From assembly GCF_000689415.1 (NCBI RefSeq), contig NZ_HG322950.1:1612001-1676000 (forward strand): a DNA stretch of 64,000 nt. The letters are read 5' to 3'. Every line of letters starts with the position of its first letter. Position 1 is the first letter of the stretch. This DNA comes from Pseudomonas knackmussii B13 (lineage in GTDB: Bacteria > Pseudomonadota > Gammaproteobacteria > Pseudomonadales > Pseudomonadaceae). The notes under the pieces are model-generated. The model ran no database searches. It was given only the letters and a program-made list of their open reading frames with translations, and had not been told where the DNA came from. Shown piece after piece: positions 17,276 through 26,492 of this stretch. The translations under genes were made by a program, and so were the position numbers.

Positions 17276-17623
17276 ATGAAAGCCATCTTCGTCGAGTTGT
17301 CGCCGTTCGAGCGAAATCGCAGGTACTACCTGGAAGACGACGAGTACCGCCTGTTCCAGCAGATGCTGCTGATGCAGCCCGACGCAGGCGACGTCATTGC
17401 CGGCACCGGCGGCCTGCGCAAGGTGCGCTTCGGCGACCCGCGGCGCGGCAAGGGGCGTCGCGGCGGATTGCGGGTGATCTATTACTGCTGGCTCGGCGGC
17501 GCGCAGTTCTGGTTGTTCACCCTGTACGACAAGGACGAGGCGGACGACCTGGACCCGAGGCAAAGGCTGCAACTGGCCGGCCTGCTGCGAGCGGAATTGA
17601 GAGCGAGAGGAGAGTCGAAATGA
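17276..17623 (+). CDS. RelE/ParE-family toxin, HigB-like
   Basis: A 115-residue toxin of the HigB/RelE-like type (PF06296 style). Diagnostic text is LEDDEYRLFQQMLL, PDAGDVIAGTGGLRKVRF (about residues 36-52) and VIYYCWLGGAQFWLFTLYDKDEADDL. Members cleave ribosome-bound mRNA. The toxin gene precedes its antitoxin and overlaps it by ATGA, the higBA order. The start at 17276 has no Shine-Dalgarno sequence and lies 2 bases after TATAAT; an in-frame TTG at 17297 is an alternative, but the family N terminus favours 17276. Confidence 0.87.
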   Translation: MKAIFVELSPFERNRRYYLEDDEYRLFQQMLLMQPDAGDVIAGTGGLRKVRFGDPRRGKGRRGGLRVIYYCWLGGAQFWLFTLYDKDEADDLDPRQRLQLAGLLRAELRARGESK

Positions 17624-17937
17624 GCAAACGCGACATCTTTGCCGAACTGCTGGAGGGCTTCGGCGACCTGGCGGCGGAGCGCCAGGGCAAGATCACCCTG
17701 CGCACCCACAAGGTCGAGCAGCAGGCGCTGGAGCCTGCCAGCGGCGAGGAGATCGCCGCCCTGCGCGAGCGCCTGAACATGTCCCAGCCGGTCTTCGCGC
17801 ACGTTCTCCGGGCGGCGCCGGCCACCCTGAAGAACTGGGAGCAGAACCGCTCTCGGCCCAACGACCAGGCCACTCTGCTGATCCGCCTGCTGGCCAGGCA
17901 CCCGGAAACGCTGGAGATGATCCGCGCGCTGGCGTGA
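17620..17937 (+). CDS. XRE-family antitoxin, HigA-like
   Basis: A 105-residue helix-turn-helix protein. The HTH occupies about residues 45-95 (ALRERLNMSQPVFAHVLRAA, then TLKNWEQNRSRP), as in HigA/NadS-type antitoxins that neutralise the toxin and repress the shared promoter. It overlaps the toxin gene by four bases. No further gene follows in the unit. The pair sits between acs and the aot operon and may be a horizontally acquired insertion. Confidence 0.85.
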   Translation: MSKRDIFAELLEGFGDLAAERQGKITLRTHKVEQQALEPASGEEIAALRERLNMSQPVFAHVLRAAPATLKNWEQNRSRPNDQATLLIRLLARHPETLEMIRALA

Positions 17938-18082
17938 GCGGGGGACGGTAACACCTGGCCTGGAACGGGAGCAGAAAAATGGGGTCGCCGGGAACATCGG
18001 CACAAGTTCGGTGCACTTCCATTGATGGGTTTTCAGTTTAAACTTCGCTGCAGGGCCCGTCGTTATTGAAGTTGTAAAAAGT
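17938..18082. other. Intergenic, no gene seen
   Basis: Upstream half of the long aotJ leader region. More AT-rich towards 18040-18120 than its surroundings; no ORF or repeat stands out. Confidence 0.5.
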
Positions 18083-18098
18083 TGGCCCATAAAGTGCT
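18083..18098 (+). promoter_or_regulatory. Possible sigma-54 (-24/-12) promoter upstream of aotJ
   Basis: TGGCCCATAAAGTGCT has GG and GC spaced by exactly ten bases, as required for RpoN promoters (consensus TGGCACG-N4-TTGCW), matching TGGC, the C of the -24 box and TGCT. It would start transcripts near 18110, upstream of the ArgR-like boxes. Nitrogen control of amino-acid uptake makes this plausible; no enhancer site was identified. Confidence 0.35.
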
Positions 18099-18190
18099 TT
18101 AAAAATTGGTTTTACTATTCATTCCTTGATCACCTAAAATCCCCTCCGTCAAGGTGCTGGCTGCCTCTGTCCGGCGCTTCTGTAATTACT

Positions 18191-18227
18191 TGTCGCATTG
18201 AAGAAATAACCACTCGGGTGCTGTCGC
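18191..18227 (+). promoter_or_regulatory. ArgR-like binding boxes before aotJ
   Basis: TGTCGC at 18191, followed eight bases later by AA, fits the Pseudomonas ArgR half-site pattern TGTCGC-N8-AA. A second TGTCGC at 18222 begins 31 bases downstream, about three helical turns, but lacks the AA. ArgR is encoded at the end of this operon, so this suggests arginine-responsive autoregulation. Confidence 0.65.
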
Positions 18228-18377
18228 TATCATTCCGCTCACCCTGGTAGGCGTGATTTTCACGAGAAACACGCCACGGCAATGCGCAGAAAACAATAAC
18301 CTTCACTTCTGCACAGGCAGCCTGGGCCAACCCCCTTTCTCCTGCCAATCGAAGTCCTACCCTCGAAGGAGTCTCTG

Positions 18378-19157
18378 ATGAAGAAGTTCGCACTTCTCGG
18401 CGCGCTGGCGCTTTCCGCTCTTACCGCCCTGGCCCACGCCGATGACAAACCGGTGCGTATCGGTATCGAAGCGGCCTACCCGCCGTTCTCCTTCAAGACT
18501 CCCGACGGCAAGCTGGCAGGCTTCGACGTGGACATCGGCAACACCCTCTGCGAAGAGATGAAGGTCAAGTGCGTGTGGGTCGAGCAGGAATTCGACGGCC
18601 TGATCCCGGCGCTGAAAGTGCGCAAGATCGACGCCATCCTGTCGTCGATGACCATCACCGACGAGCGCAAGAAGTCGGTCGACTTCACCAACAAGTACTA
18701 CAACACCCCGGCGCGCTTCGTGATGAAGGAGGGCGCCAGCCTCAATGATCCGAAGGCCGACCTCAAAGGCAAGAAGATCGGCGTTCTGCGCGGCAGCACC
18801 GCCGATCGCTACGCCACCGCCGAGCTGACTCCGGCCAGCGTCGAAGTCGTGCGCTACAACTCCCAGCAAGAAGCCAACATGGACCTGGTTGCCGGTCGCC
18901 TGGACGCAATCGTCGCCGACTCGGTGAACCTGGATGACGGCTTCCTGAAGACCGATGCTGGCAAAGGCTACGCCTTCGTCGGCCCGCAGCTGACCGACGA
19001 GAAGTACTTCGGCGAAGGCGTGGGCATCGCCGTGCGCAAGGGCGATAGCGCCCTGGCTGGCAAGTTCAACGATGCCATCACCGCCATCCGCGCCAACGGC
19101 AAGTACAAGCAGGTCCAGGACAAGTACTTCAAGTTCGACGTCTACGGCTCGAACTGA
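18378..19157 (+). CDS. aotJ: Arginine/ornithine ABC transporter substrate-binding protein AotJ
   Basis: Periplasmic solute-binding protein (family 3), 259 residues, with a signal peptide (residues 1-~21, ending LTALAHA). Typical text: VRIGIEAAYPPFSFKTPDGK, FDGLIPALKVRKIDAILSSM and the hinge region GVLRGSTADRYA. It captures arginine and ornithine for AotQM/AotP. AAGGAG precedes the start. A strong hairpin follows the stop, so this gene is probably expressed above the membrane genes, as is usual for binding proteins. Confidence 0.94.
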   Translation: MKKFALLGALALSALTALAHADDKPVRIGIEAAYPPFSFKTPDGKLAGFDVDIGNTLCEEMKVKCVWVEQEFDGLIPALKVRKIDAILSSMTITDERKKSVDFTNKYYNTPARFVMKEGASLNDPKADLKGKKIGVLRGSTADRYATAELTPASVEVVRYNSQQEANMDLVAGRLDAIVADSVNLDDGFLKTDAGKGYAFVGPQLTDEKYFGEGVGIAVRKGDSALAGKFNDAITAIRANGKYKQVQDKYFKFDVYGSN

Positions 19158-19169
19158 CGCCTGATCCCG

Positions 19170-19217
19170 AAGTGGCGCAAACCCGGGCCGAGACCTGAAG
19201 TTTGTGCCACTTTTTTA
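19170..19217 (+). terminator. Attenuating hairpin between aotJ and aotQ
   Basis: AAGTGGCGCAAAC (19170-19182) pairs with GTTTGTGCCACTT (19200-19212) with one G-T pair and is followed by a T run. It has the form of a Rho-independent terminator inside an operon, which would let only part of the transcripts reach aotQMOP-argR. Confidence 0.8.
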
Positions 19218-19326
19218 TTGGGCGGCGGACGCTGTAGCGACCGCCGCGGACAATCCGGGCTGCGTGCCGCGCAGCCTGCCGATCTGCGCTTGCCCGGACG
19301 GCGAGTAGTTCCATGAGGTGCTGACC

Positions 19327-20016
19327 ATGATTCACGGTTACGGGGCGACCATCGTCGACGGCGCTTGGCTGACGCTTCAGCTGGCCCTGCTGTCGATGCT
19401 GCTGGCCATAGTGCTTGGCCTGGCGGGTGCGGCCTTCCGCCTTTCGCCAATTCGCTGGCTGGCCTGGCTGGGCGATCTGTACGCCACCGTGATCCGCGGC
19501 GTGCCCGACCTGGTGCTGATCCTGCTGATCTTCTACGGCGGCCAGGGCCTGCTCAACTGGATCGCGCCGCAGCTGGGTTACGAGGATTACATCGACCTCA
19601 ACCCGTTCGTGGCTGGTGTCGGCACCCTTGGCTTCATCTTCGGCGCCTACCTCTCGGAAACCTTCCGCGGCGCGTTCATGGCCATCCCCAAGGGCCAGGC
19701 CGAAGCCGGTTTCGCCTACGGCATGAGCCACCTGCAGGTGTTCTTCCGTGTGCAGGTGCCGCAGATGATCCGCCTGGCCATTCCCGGCTTCACCAACAAC
19801 TGGCTGGTGCTGGTAAAGGCCACGGCGCTGATCTCGGTGGTCGGCCTGCAGGACATGATGTTCAAGGCCAAGCAGGCCTCCGACGCCACCCGCGAGCCCT
19901 TCACCTACTACCTGGCCGTGGCGGCGCTGTACCTGGTCGTCACCACTGTCTCCCTGGTTCTGCTTCGTGTGCTCGAGCGCCGCTATTCGGTCGGCGTGAA
20001 AGTCGCGGACCTGTAA
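19327..20016 (+). CDS. aotQ: Arginine/ornithine ABC transporter permease AotQ
   Basis: Inner-membrane permease of the HisM/GlnP type, 229 residues, about five membrane segments, with the EAA loop GAFMAIPKGQAEAGFAYGMS at about residues 115-134. The ATG at 19327 is preferred over the GTG at 19318 because GAGGTG lies six bases before it. Pairs with AotM and the ATPase AotP. Sits 110 bases after the attenuating hairpin region. Confidence 0.92.
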   Translation: MIHGYGATIVDGAWLTLQLALLSMLLAIVLGLAGAAFRLSPIRWLAWLGDLYATVIRGVPDLVLILLIFYGGQGLLNWIAPQLGYEDYIDLNPFVAGVGTLGFIFGAYLSETFRGAFMAIPKGQAEAGFAYGMSHLQVFFRVQVPQMIRLAIPGFTNNWLVLVKATALISVVGLQDMMFKAKQASDATREPFTYYLAVAALYLVVTTVSLVLLRVLERRYSVGVKVADL

Positions 20017-20031
20017 GGAGAGGGCATAGCA

Positions 20032-20730
20032 ATGATCTTCGATTACGCCATCGTCTGGGAAAACCTGCCGCTGTACTTCAGTGGTCTGCTGGTGACTCTC
20101 AAGCTACTCGCCATCTCCTTGCTCATCGGCCTGCTGTTCGCCGTGCCGCTGGCGCTGATGCGTGTGTCCAAGCAGCCGGCGGTGAACCTTCCGGCATGGC
20201 TCTACACCTATGTCATCCGCGGCACGCCGATGCTCGTGCAGCTGTTCCTCATCTACTACGGATTGGCGCAGTTCGAGGCGGTGCGCAACAGCGTGTTCTG
20301 GCCGTGGCTGTCCAATGCCAGCTTCTGTGCCTGCCTGGCCTTTGCCATCAACACCAGCGCGTACACCGCCGAAATCCTCGCCGGCAGTATCCGGGCCACC
20401 CCGCACGGTGAGATCGAGGCGGCCAAGGCGGTCGGCATGTCGCGCCTGAAGATGTCCCGCCGTATCCTCCTGCCCTCGGCGCTGCGCCGCGCGCTGCCGC
20501 AGTACAGCAACGAAGTGATCATGATGCTGCAGACCACCAGCCTGGCGTCCATCGTCACCCTGGTGGACATCACCGGCGCCGCGCGCACCGTGTACTCGCA
20601 GTACTACTTGCCGTTCGAGGCCTTCATCACCGCCGGCCTGTTCTACCTGGTCCTCACCTTCATCCTGGTGCGCCTGTTCAAGATGGCCGAGCGTCGTTGG
20701 CTGGCCTACCTGGCGCCGCGCAAGCACTGA
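20032..20730 (+). CDS. aotM: Arginine/ornithine ABC transporter permease AotM
   Basis: Second permease subunit, 232 residues, five or so membrane segments. Typical features are YVIRGTPMLVQLFLIYYG and the EAA loop GSIRATPHGEIEAAKAVGMS. It follows aotQ after 15 bases with AAGGAGA upstream, so the two are coexpressed. It forms the heterodimeric channel with AotQ. Confidence 0.93.
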   Translation: MIFDYAIVWENLPLYFSGLLVTLKLLAISLLIGLLFAVPLALMRVSKQPAVNLPAWLYTYVIRGTPMLVQLFLIYYGLAQFEAVRNSVFWPWLSNASFCACLAFAINTSAYTAEILAGSIRATPHGEIEAAKAVGMSRLKMSRRILLPSALRRALPQYSNEVIMMLQTTSLASIVTLVDITGAARTVYSQYYLPFEAFITAGLFYLVLTFILVRLFKMAERRWLAYLAPRKH

Positions 20731-20749
20731 GCCGGAAGAGGGAAGCAGC

Positions 20750-21862
20750 ATGCAAAGAGTCGATCACCTGCTGCCTGGCGCGAGCCTGGGCAGCGAGCGG
20801 CGCCTGAGCGTATTCCGCTTCGGCGCCGGCGAACGCAAGGTCTACATCCAGGCCAGCCTGCATGCCGACGAACTGCCGGGCATGCGTACCGCCTGGGAGC
20901 TGAAGCAGCGCCTTGCCGCGCTGGAGGCAGAGGGGCGGCTGAACGGCGTGGTCGAGCTGGTCCCGGTGGCCAACCCGATCGGCCTCGGCCAATGGCTGCA
21001 GGCCAGCCACCTCGGGCGCTTCGAGATGAACGGCGGGCAGAACTTCAACCGCGGCTTCGTCGAGCTGGCATCGTTGGTCGGCCCACGCGTTGCCGCTCAA
21101 CTGGGCGACGACGAACAGGCCAACGTGCGGCTCATCCGCCAGGCCATGCGCGAAGTGCTGGACGAGCTGCCGCCGCCGGTCGGCGAGCTGCAGGCCATGC
21201 AGCGCCTGTTGCTGCGCCATGCCTGCGATGCCGAGATCGTGCTCGACCTGCATTGCGACTTCGAGGCTTGCGTGCACCTCTACGCCCTCCCGCAACACTG
21301 GCCGCGCTGGCGCTCCCTGGCGGCGCGCCTGAAGGCCGGTGTCGCACTGCTGGCCGAGGACTCCGGCGGCAACTCGTTCGACGAATCCTGCTCGCTGCCC
21401 TGGCTGCGCCTGGCGCGGGCTTATCCACAGGCGGCGATTCCGCCGGCTTGCCTGGCCACCACCGTGGAGCTGGGCAGCATGGGTGACACCCGCATCGAGC
21501 AGGCGCGTGGCAGCGCCGAGGCAATCCTCGGCTTCCTCGCCGAACAGGGGCTGATCGCCGGCGAATGGCCAGCAATGCCCGAGCAGTGCTGCGAGGGCGT
21601 GCCTTTCGAAGGTACCGAATACCTGGCTGCGCCCCATGCGGGGGTGGTCAGCTTCCTGCGCCACGCCGGCGAGCGGGTGGAAAAGGGCGAGGCGCTGTTC
21701 GAGGTGGTGGACCCCTTGAGCGACAAAGTCAGCACCGTGCGCGCCGGGACATCCGGCGTGCTCTTCGCCCTCGAGCGGGGGCGATACGCGCTGGCAGGAC
21801 ACTGGATGGCCAAGGTGGCCGGGCGTGAGCCGTTCCGTACGGGCCGGCTGATCAACGACTGA
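20750..21862 (+). CDS. aotO: Succinylglutamate desuccinylase/aspartoacylase-family protein AotO
   Basis: A 370-residue zinc carboxypeptidase-like protein in the position of PAO1 aotO (PA0891). It keeps the metal-binding pattern of the AstE/aspartoacylase family: HADE in ASLHADELPGM (about residue 39) and the later histidine in VLDLHCDFEAC. A C-terminal domain (GVPFEGTEYLAAPHAGVVS onward) resembles the beta-barrel domain of these enzymes. It lies within the transporter operon yet its substrate is unknown; a deacylase acting on an imported arginine derivative is a guess. Confidence 0.82.
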   Translation: MQRVDHLLPGASLGSERRLSVFRFGAGERKVYIQASLHADELPGMRTAWELKQRLAALEAEGRLNGVVELVPVANPIGLGQWLQASHLGRFEMNGGQNFNRGFVELASLVGPRVAAQLGDDEQANVRLIRQAMREVLDELPPPVGELQAMQRLLLRHACDAEIVLDLHCDFEACVHLYALPQHWPRWRSLAARLKAGVALLAEDSGGNSFDESCSLPWLRLARAYPQAAIPPACLATTVELGSMGDTRIEQARGSAEAILGFLAEQGLIAGEWPAMPEQCCEGVPFEGTEYLAAPHAGVVSFLRHAGERVEKGEALFEVVDPLSDKVSTVRAGTSGVLFALERGRYALAGHWMAKVAGREPFRTGRLIND

Positions 21863-21877
21863 ATTCGAGTAACCGAC

Positions 21878-22642
21878 ATGTACAAACTGGAAATCCAAGA
21901 CCTGCACAAGCGCTACGGCAACCACGAAGTGCTCAAGGGCGTCTCCATGGCGGCCAAGGCGGGCGACGTGATCAGCATCATCGGCTCCTCCGGCTCGGGC
22001 AAGAGCACCTTCCTGCGCTGTATCAACCTGCTGGAGCAGCCCCACGCCGGCAAGATCCTCCTCAATGGCGAGGAGCTGAAGCTGGTGGCGAACAAGGACG
22101 GCGGGCTCAAGGCCGCCGACACCAAGCAGCTGCAGCGCATGCGTTCGCGCCTGTCGATGGTGTTCCAGCACTTCAACCTGTGGTCGCACATGAGCGCCCT
22201 GGACAACGTCATGGAAGCGCCGGTGCACGTGCTCGGTGTGTCCAAGGCAGAAGCCCGCGACAAGGCCGAGCACTACCTGGCCAAGGTCGGCGTGGCGCAC
22301 CGCAAGGATGCCTACCCGGCACACATGTCCGGCGGTGAGCAGCAGCGCGTGGCCATCGCCCGTGCGCTGGCCATGGAGCCGGAGGTGATGCTGTTCGACG
22401 AGCCGACTTCGGCGCTCGACCCTGAGCTGGTCGGCGAGGTGCTCAAGGTCATGCAGGACCTCGCCCAGGAAGGCCGCACCATGGTGGTGGTGACCCACGA
22501 GATGGGCTTCGCCCGCGAGGTTTCCAACCAGCTGGTGTTCCTGCACAAGGGGCTGGTGGAAGAGCGTGGATGCCCGAAGGAAGTGCTGGCCAACCCGCAA
22601 TCGGACCGCCTCAAGCAGTTCCTGTCCGGCAGCTTGAAGTAA
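21878..22642 (+). CDS. aotP: Arginine/ornithine ABC transporter ATPase AotP
   Basis: Cytoplasmic ATPase of 254 residues: Walker A GSSGSGKST (about residues 36-44), signature MSGGEQQRVAIARAL, Walker B VMLFDEPTSALDPE, and the switch histidine in VVTHEMGFA. Belongs to the polar amino-acid class (HisP/GlnQ). It follows aotO after 15 bases and energises AotQM. Confidence 0.95.
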   Translation: MYKLEIQDLHKRYGNHEVLKGVSMAAKAGDVISIIGSSGSGKSTFLRCINLLEQPHAGKILLNGEELKLVANKDGGLKAADTKQLQRMRSRLSMVFQHFNLWSHMSALDNVMEAPVHVLGVSKAEARDKAEHYLAKVGVAHRKDAYPAHMSGGEQQRVAIARALAMEPEVMLFDEPTSALDPELVGEVLKVMQDLAQEGRTMVVVTHEMGFAREVSNQLVFLHKGLVEERGCPKEVLANPQSDRLKQFLSGSLK

Positions 22643-22676
22643 GCTGTACCTCGTCCATGTCGACAGAAGCCTTCGA

Positions 22677-23663
22677 ATGACTGCCCAACGTATCGGTTTC
22701 CTGCTCTGGCCCCAGACTCGCGCGCTGACCCTGGCGCTCGCCGAGGAGGCCCTGCGGGTCGCCCGGCGCCTGCACCCCGAAGCGCTCTACGATCCGGTCT
22801 TCATGTCCGTCGAGCCGTCGGTCGAAGGGGAGGGCTGGCGCCTGCCGGGGCAGTCCTGGCAGGGCATGCTGGAGCAGTGCCAGCGAGTCTTCCTGGTTGC
22901 CGACGAGGCGCCGCAACATATCTCCGCACCGCTGGCTGCCGCGCTCAAGCAACTCGCCCGCGGCGGCGTGAGCATCGGCGCGCTGTCGGCCGGCATCTAC
23001 CCGCTGGCCCAGCTCGGCCTGCTCGACGGCTATCGCGCCGCGGTGCACTGGCGCTGGCACGACGACTTCACCGAGCGCTTCCCGAAAGTCATCGCCACCA
23101 ACCACCTGTTCGAGTGGGATCGCGACCGCCTCAGTGCCTGCGGCGGCATGGCTGTGCTCGACCTGCTGCTGGCCGTGCTGTCTCGAGACCACGGTGCGGA
23201 ACTGGCCGGTGCAGTGTCGGAAGAGCTGGTGGTCGAGCGCATCCGCGAAGGCAACGAGCGCCAGCGCATCCCGCTGAAGAACCGCCTCGGCTCCAGTCAC
23301 CCGAAGCTCACCCAGGCGGTGCTGCTGATGGAGGCCAACATCGAGGAGCCGCTGACCACCGACGAGATTGCCCAGCACGTCTGCGTCTCGCGTCGTCAGC
23401 TGGAGCGCATCTTCAAGCAGTACCTGACCCGCGTGCCCAGCCAGTACTACCTGGAGCTGCGCTTGAACCGCGCGCGGCAGATGCTGATGCAGACCAGCAA
23501 GTCGATCATCCAGATCGGCTTGTCCTGCGGCTTCTCCAGCGGCCCGCACTTCTCCAGCGCCTACCGCAACTTCTTCGGCGTGACCCCGCGCGAAGACCGC
23601 AACCAGCGTCGCGGCCAGGGCTCCGCGGAAGCTACGCCGGCTGCAGGCAGCGAGCGCGGCTGA
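22677..23663 (+). CDS. argR: Arginine metabolism regulator ArgR (AraC family)
   Basis: A 328-residue regulator specific to pseudomonads, unrelated to E. coli ArgR. The N-terminal DJ-1/PfpI-like domain (about 5-190, with the ALSAGIYPLAQLGLLDG segment) is followed by an AraC-type double HTH (about 210-310: TTDEIAQHVCVSRRQLERIF and IIQIGLSCGFSSGPHFSSAY). It activates aot and aru and represses biosynthetic genes when arginine is present. It lies 34 bases after aotP, so it is part of the operon it controls. Confidence 0.95.
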   Translation: MTAQRIGFLLWPQTRALTLALAEEALRVARRLHPEALYDPVFMSVEPSVEGEGWRLPGQSWQGMLEQCQRVFLVADEAPQHISAPLAAALKQLARGGVSIGALSAGIYPLAQLGLLDGYRAAVHWRWHDDFTERFPKVIATNHLFEWDRDRLSACGGMAVLDLLLAVLSRDHGAELAGAVSEELVVERIREGNERQRIPLKNRLGSSHPKLTQAVLLMEANIEEPLTTDEIAQHVCVSRRQLERIFKQYLTRVPSQYYLELRLNRARQMLMQTSKSIIQIGLSCGFSSGPHFSSAYRNFFGVTPREDRNQRRGQGSAEATPAAGSERG

Positions 23664-23689
23664 GTCCGTTCCCAGCAGGGGGCCTCCCT

Positions 23690-23784
23690 GTAGGAGCGAA
23701 TCTCATCCGCGAAGATCCCCGCACCGATACATCCACCTAGGAGCGCGCCATGTGCGCGAATCGCGGATAAGGTCCGCTCCTACA
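23690..23784. repeat. REP elements between argR and aruC
   Basis: REP-like units starting GTAGGAGCGAATCTCATCCGCG (direct) and ending GCGGATAAGGTCCGCTCCTAC (inverted), with a third partial unit (CTAGGAGCGCGCCATG) between them. Same family as the units at 31672 and 53324. Confidence 0.8.
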
Positions 23785-23940
23785 GGGGCACGTCGTGCAT
23801 CGAGGTTCGCTTCTACGAACTGCTTTGGGGTTTCAGGAGAAACGCCCACATCCGCCCTGTCCTCACACCGCACAAATTCACCAAGCGCCTTGTACCCACT
23901 GGGGCTCCCTGCCTTTACACTGCGCCTTCCCGACGCTTTC

Positions 23941-24007
23941 TGTCGCATTTCCGAAAACCGCGGAAATCCCCGGGTTGGCGCTATAAGAAGTTGTCGCTTC
24001 GCGGCAA
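23941..24007 (+). promoter_or_regulatory. Two ArgR-like boxes before aruC
   Basis: TGTCGC at 23941 and again at 23992 are each followed, eight bases on, by AA, matching the TGTCGC-N8-AA ArgR pattern. They lie 68-134 bases before the aruC start and fit ArgR activation of the arginine succinyltransferase operon. Confidence 0.7.
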
Positions 24008-24074
24008 TGCCAGCCCCTGATCAGCCCCTACAATCCCTCCATCGATAGCCGCCCTACCAGGCAGGAGAACTCCG

Positions 24075-25295
<1,221 letters not shown>

Positions 25296-25456
25296 ATCGC
25301 CGTACGGCGCCGGGAGTCTCCGGCGCCGGTTCGATCCGGCCGGACGTGGTCCGGCCGTTCTTAGCAGGCCCCGAATGCGTTGGCGCAGGCTGCGTCCTGC
25401 GCGCAACCCAGGGAGGGATGTTTCATGTGGTTTTGTCTGGATAGAGGAGTGACGCC

Positions 25457-26473
25457 ATGCTGGTGATGCGCCCCGCCCAAGTGGCCGACCTGCAGCAGGT
25501 GCAGCGTCTCGCCGCGGACAGCCCGGTCGGCGTCACGTCGCTGCCGGACGACGCGGAACGATTGAAAGAGAAGATTCTTGCCTCGGAGGCCTCGTTCGCC
25601 GCCGAAGTCAGCTTCAACGGCGAAGAAAGCTACTTCTTCGTGCTCGAGGATACGCAGAGCGGGCGCCTGGTCGGCTGCTCGGCGATCGTCGCCTCGGCCG
25701 GCTTTTCCGAGCCGTTCTACAGCTTCCGCAACGAGACCTTCGTGCACGCCTCGCGCGAGCTGAAGATCCACAACAAGATCCATGTCCTCTCGCTGTGCCA
25801 CGACCTCACCGGCAACAGCCTGCTGACCAGCTTCTACGTCGAGCGCGACCTGGTGAACACGCCCATCGCCGAGCTCAACTCCCGTGGTCGCCTGCTCTTC
25901 ATGGCCAGTCATCCGGAGCGCTTCGCCGATGCTGTCGTCACCGAGATCGTCGGCTACAGCGACGAGCAGGGCGAGTCGCCGTTCTGGAATGCCGTCGGGC
26001 GCAACTTCTTCGACCTCAACTACAGCGAGGCCGAGAAGCTGTCCGGGCTGAAGAGCCGCACCTTCCTCGCCGAGCTGATGCCGCACTACCCTATCTACGT
26101 GCCGCTGCTGCCGGACGAGGCGCAAGAGGCCATGGGCCAGGTGCATCCGCGCGCGCAGATCACCTTCGACATCCTGATGCGCGAAGGCTTCGAGACCGAC
26201 AACTACATCGACATCTTCGATGGCGGTCCGACCCTGCATGCGCGCACTTCGGGCATCCGTTCGATCGCCCAGAGCCGCCTGGTGCCGGTGCGCATCGGCG
26301 AAGTGCCGAAGGCGACCCGCAGCTACCTGGTCACCAACGGCCTGCTCCAGGACTACCGCGCGGTGGTCGCCGAGCTCGACTGGGTTCCCGGCAAGCCGGT
26401 CACCCTGAGTGCGGAAACCGCCGAGGCCCTGGGCATCGGCGAAGGCGCCAGCGTCCGCCTGGTGGCGGTCTAA
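25457..26473 (+). CDS. aruF: Arginine/ornithine succinyltransferase subunit alpha AruF
   Basis: A 338-residue AstA-family protein that, with AruG, succinylates arginine (and ornithine) from succinyl-CoA. The N terminus MLVMRPAQVADLQQVQRLAA and the SLCHDLTGNSLLTSFYVERD segment are typical. It shares the same architecture as the next gene, showing the duplication that produced the two subunits. It lies 162 bases after aruC, the widest gap in the operon; a GC-rich imperfect repeat (cggcgccg...cggccgg) lies within it. Confidence 0.94.
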   Translation: MLVMRPAQVADLQQVQRLAADSPVGVTSLPDDAERLKEKILASEASFAAEVSFNGEESYFFVLEDTQSGRLVGCSAIVASAGFSEPFYSFRNETFVHASRELKIHNKIHVLSLCHDLTGNSLLTSFYVERDLVNTPIAELNSRGRLLFMASHPERFADAVVTEIVGYSDEQGESPFWNAVGRNFFDLNYSEAEKLSGLKSRTFLAELMPHYPIYVPLLPDEAQEAMGQVHPRAQITFDILMREGFETDNYIDIFDGGPTLHARTSGIRSIAQSRLVPVRIGEVPKATRSYLVTNGLLQDYRAVVAELDWVPGKPVTLSAETAEALGIGEGASVRLVAV

Positions 26474-26492
26474 CCAGTTCCGGGGAATCCAT

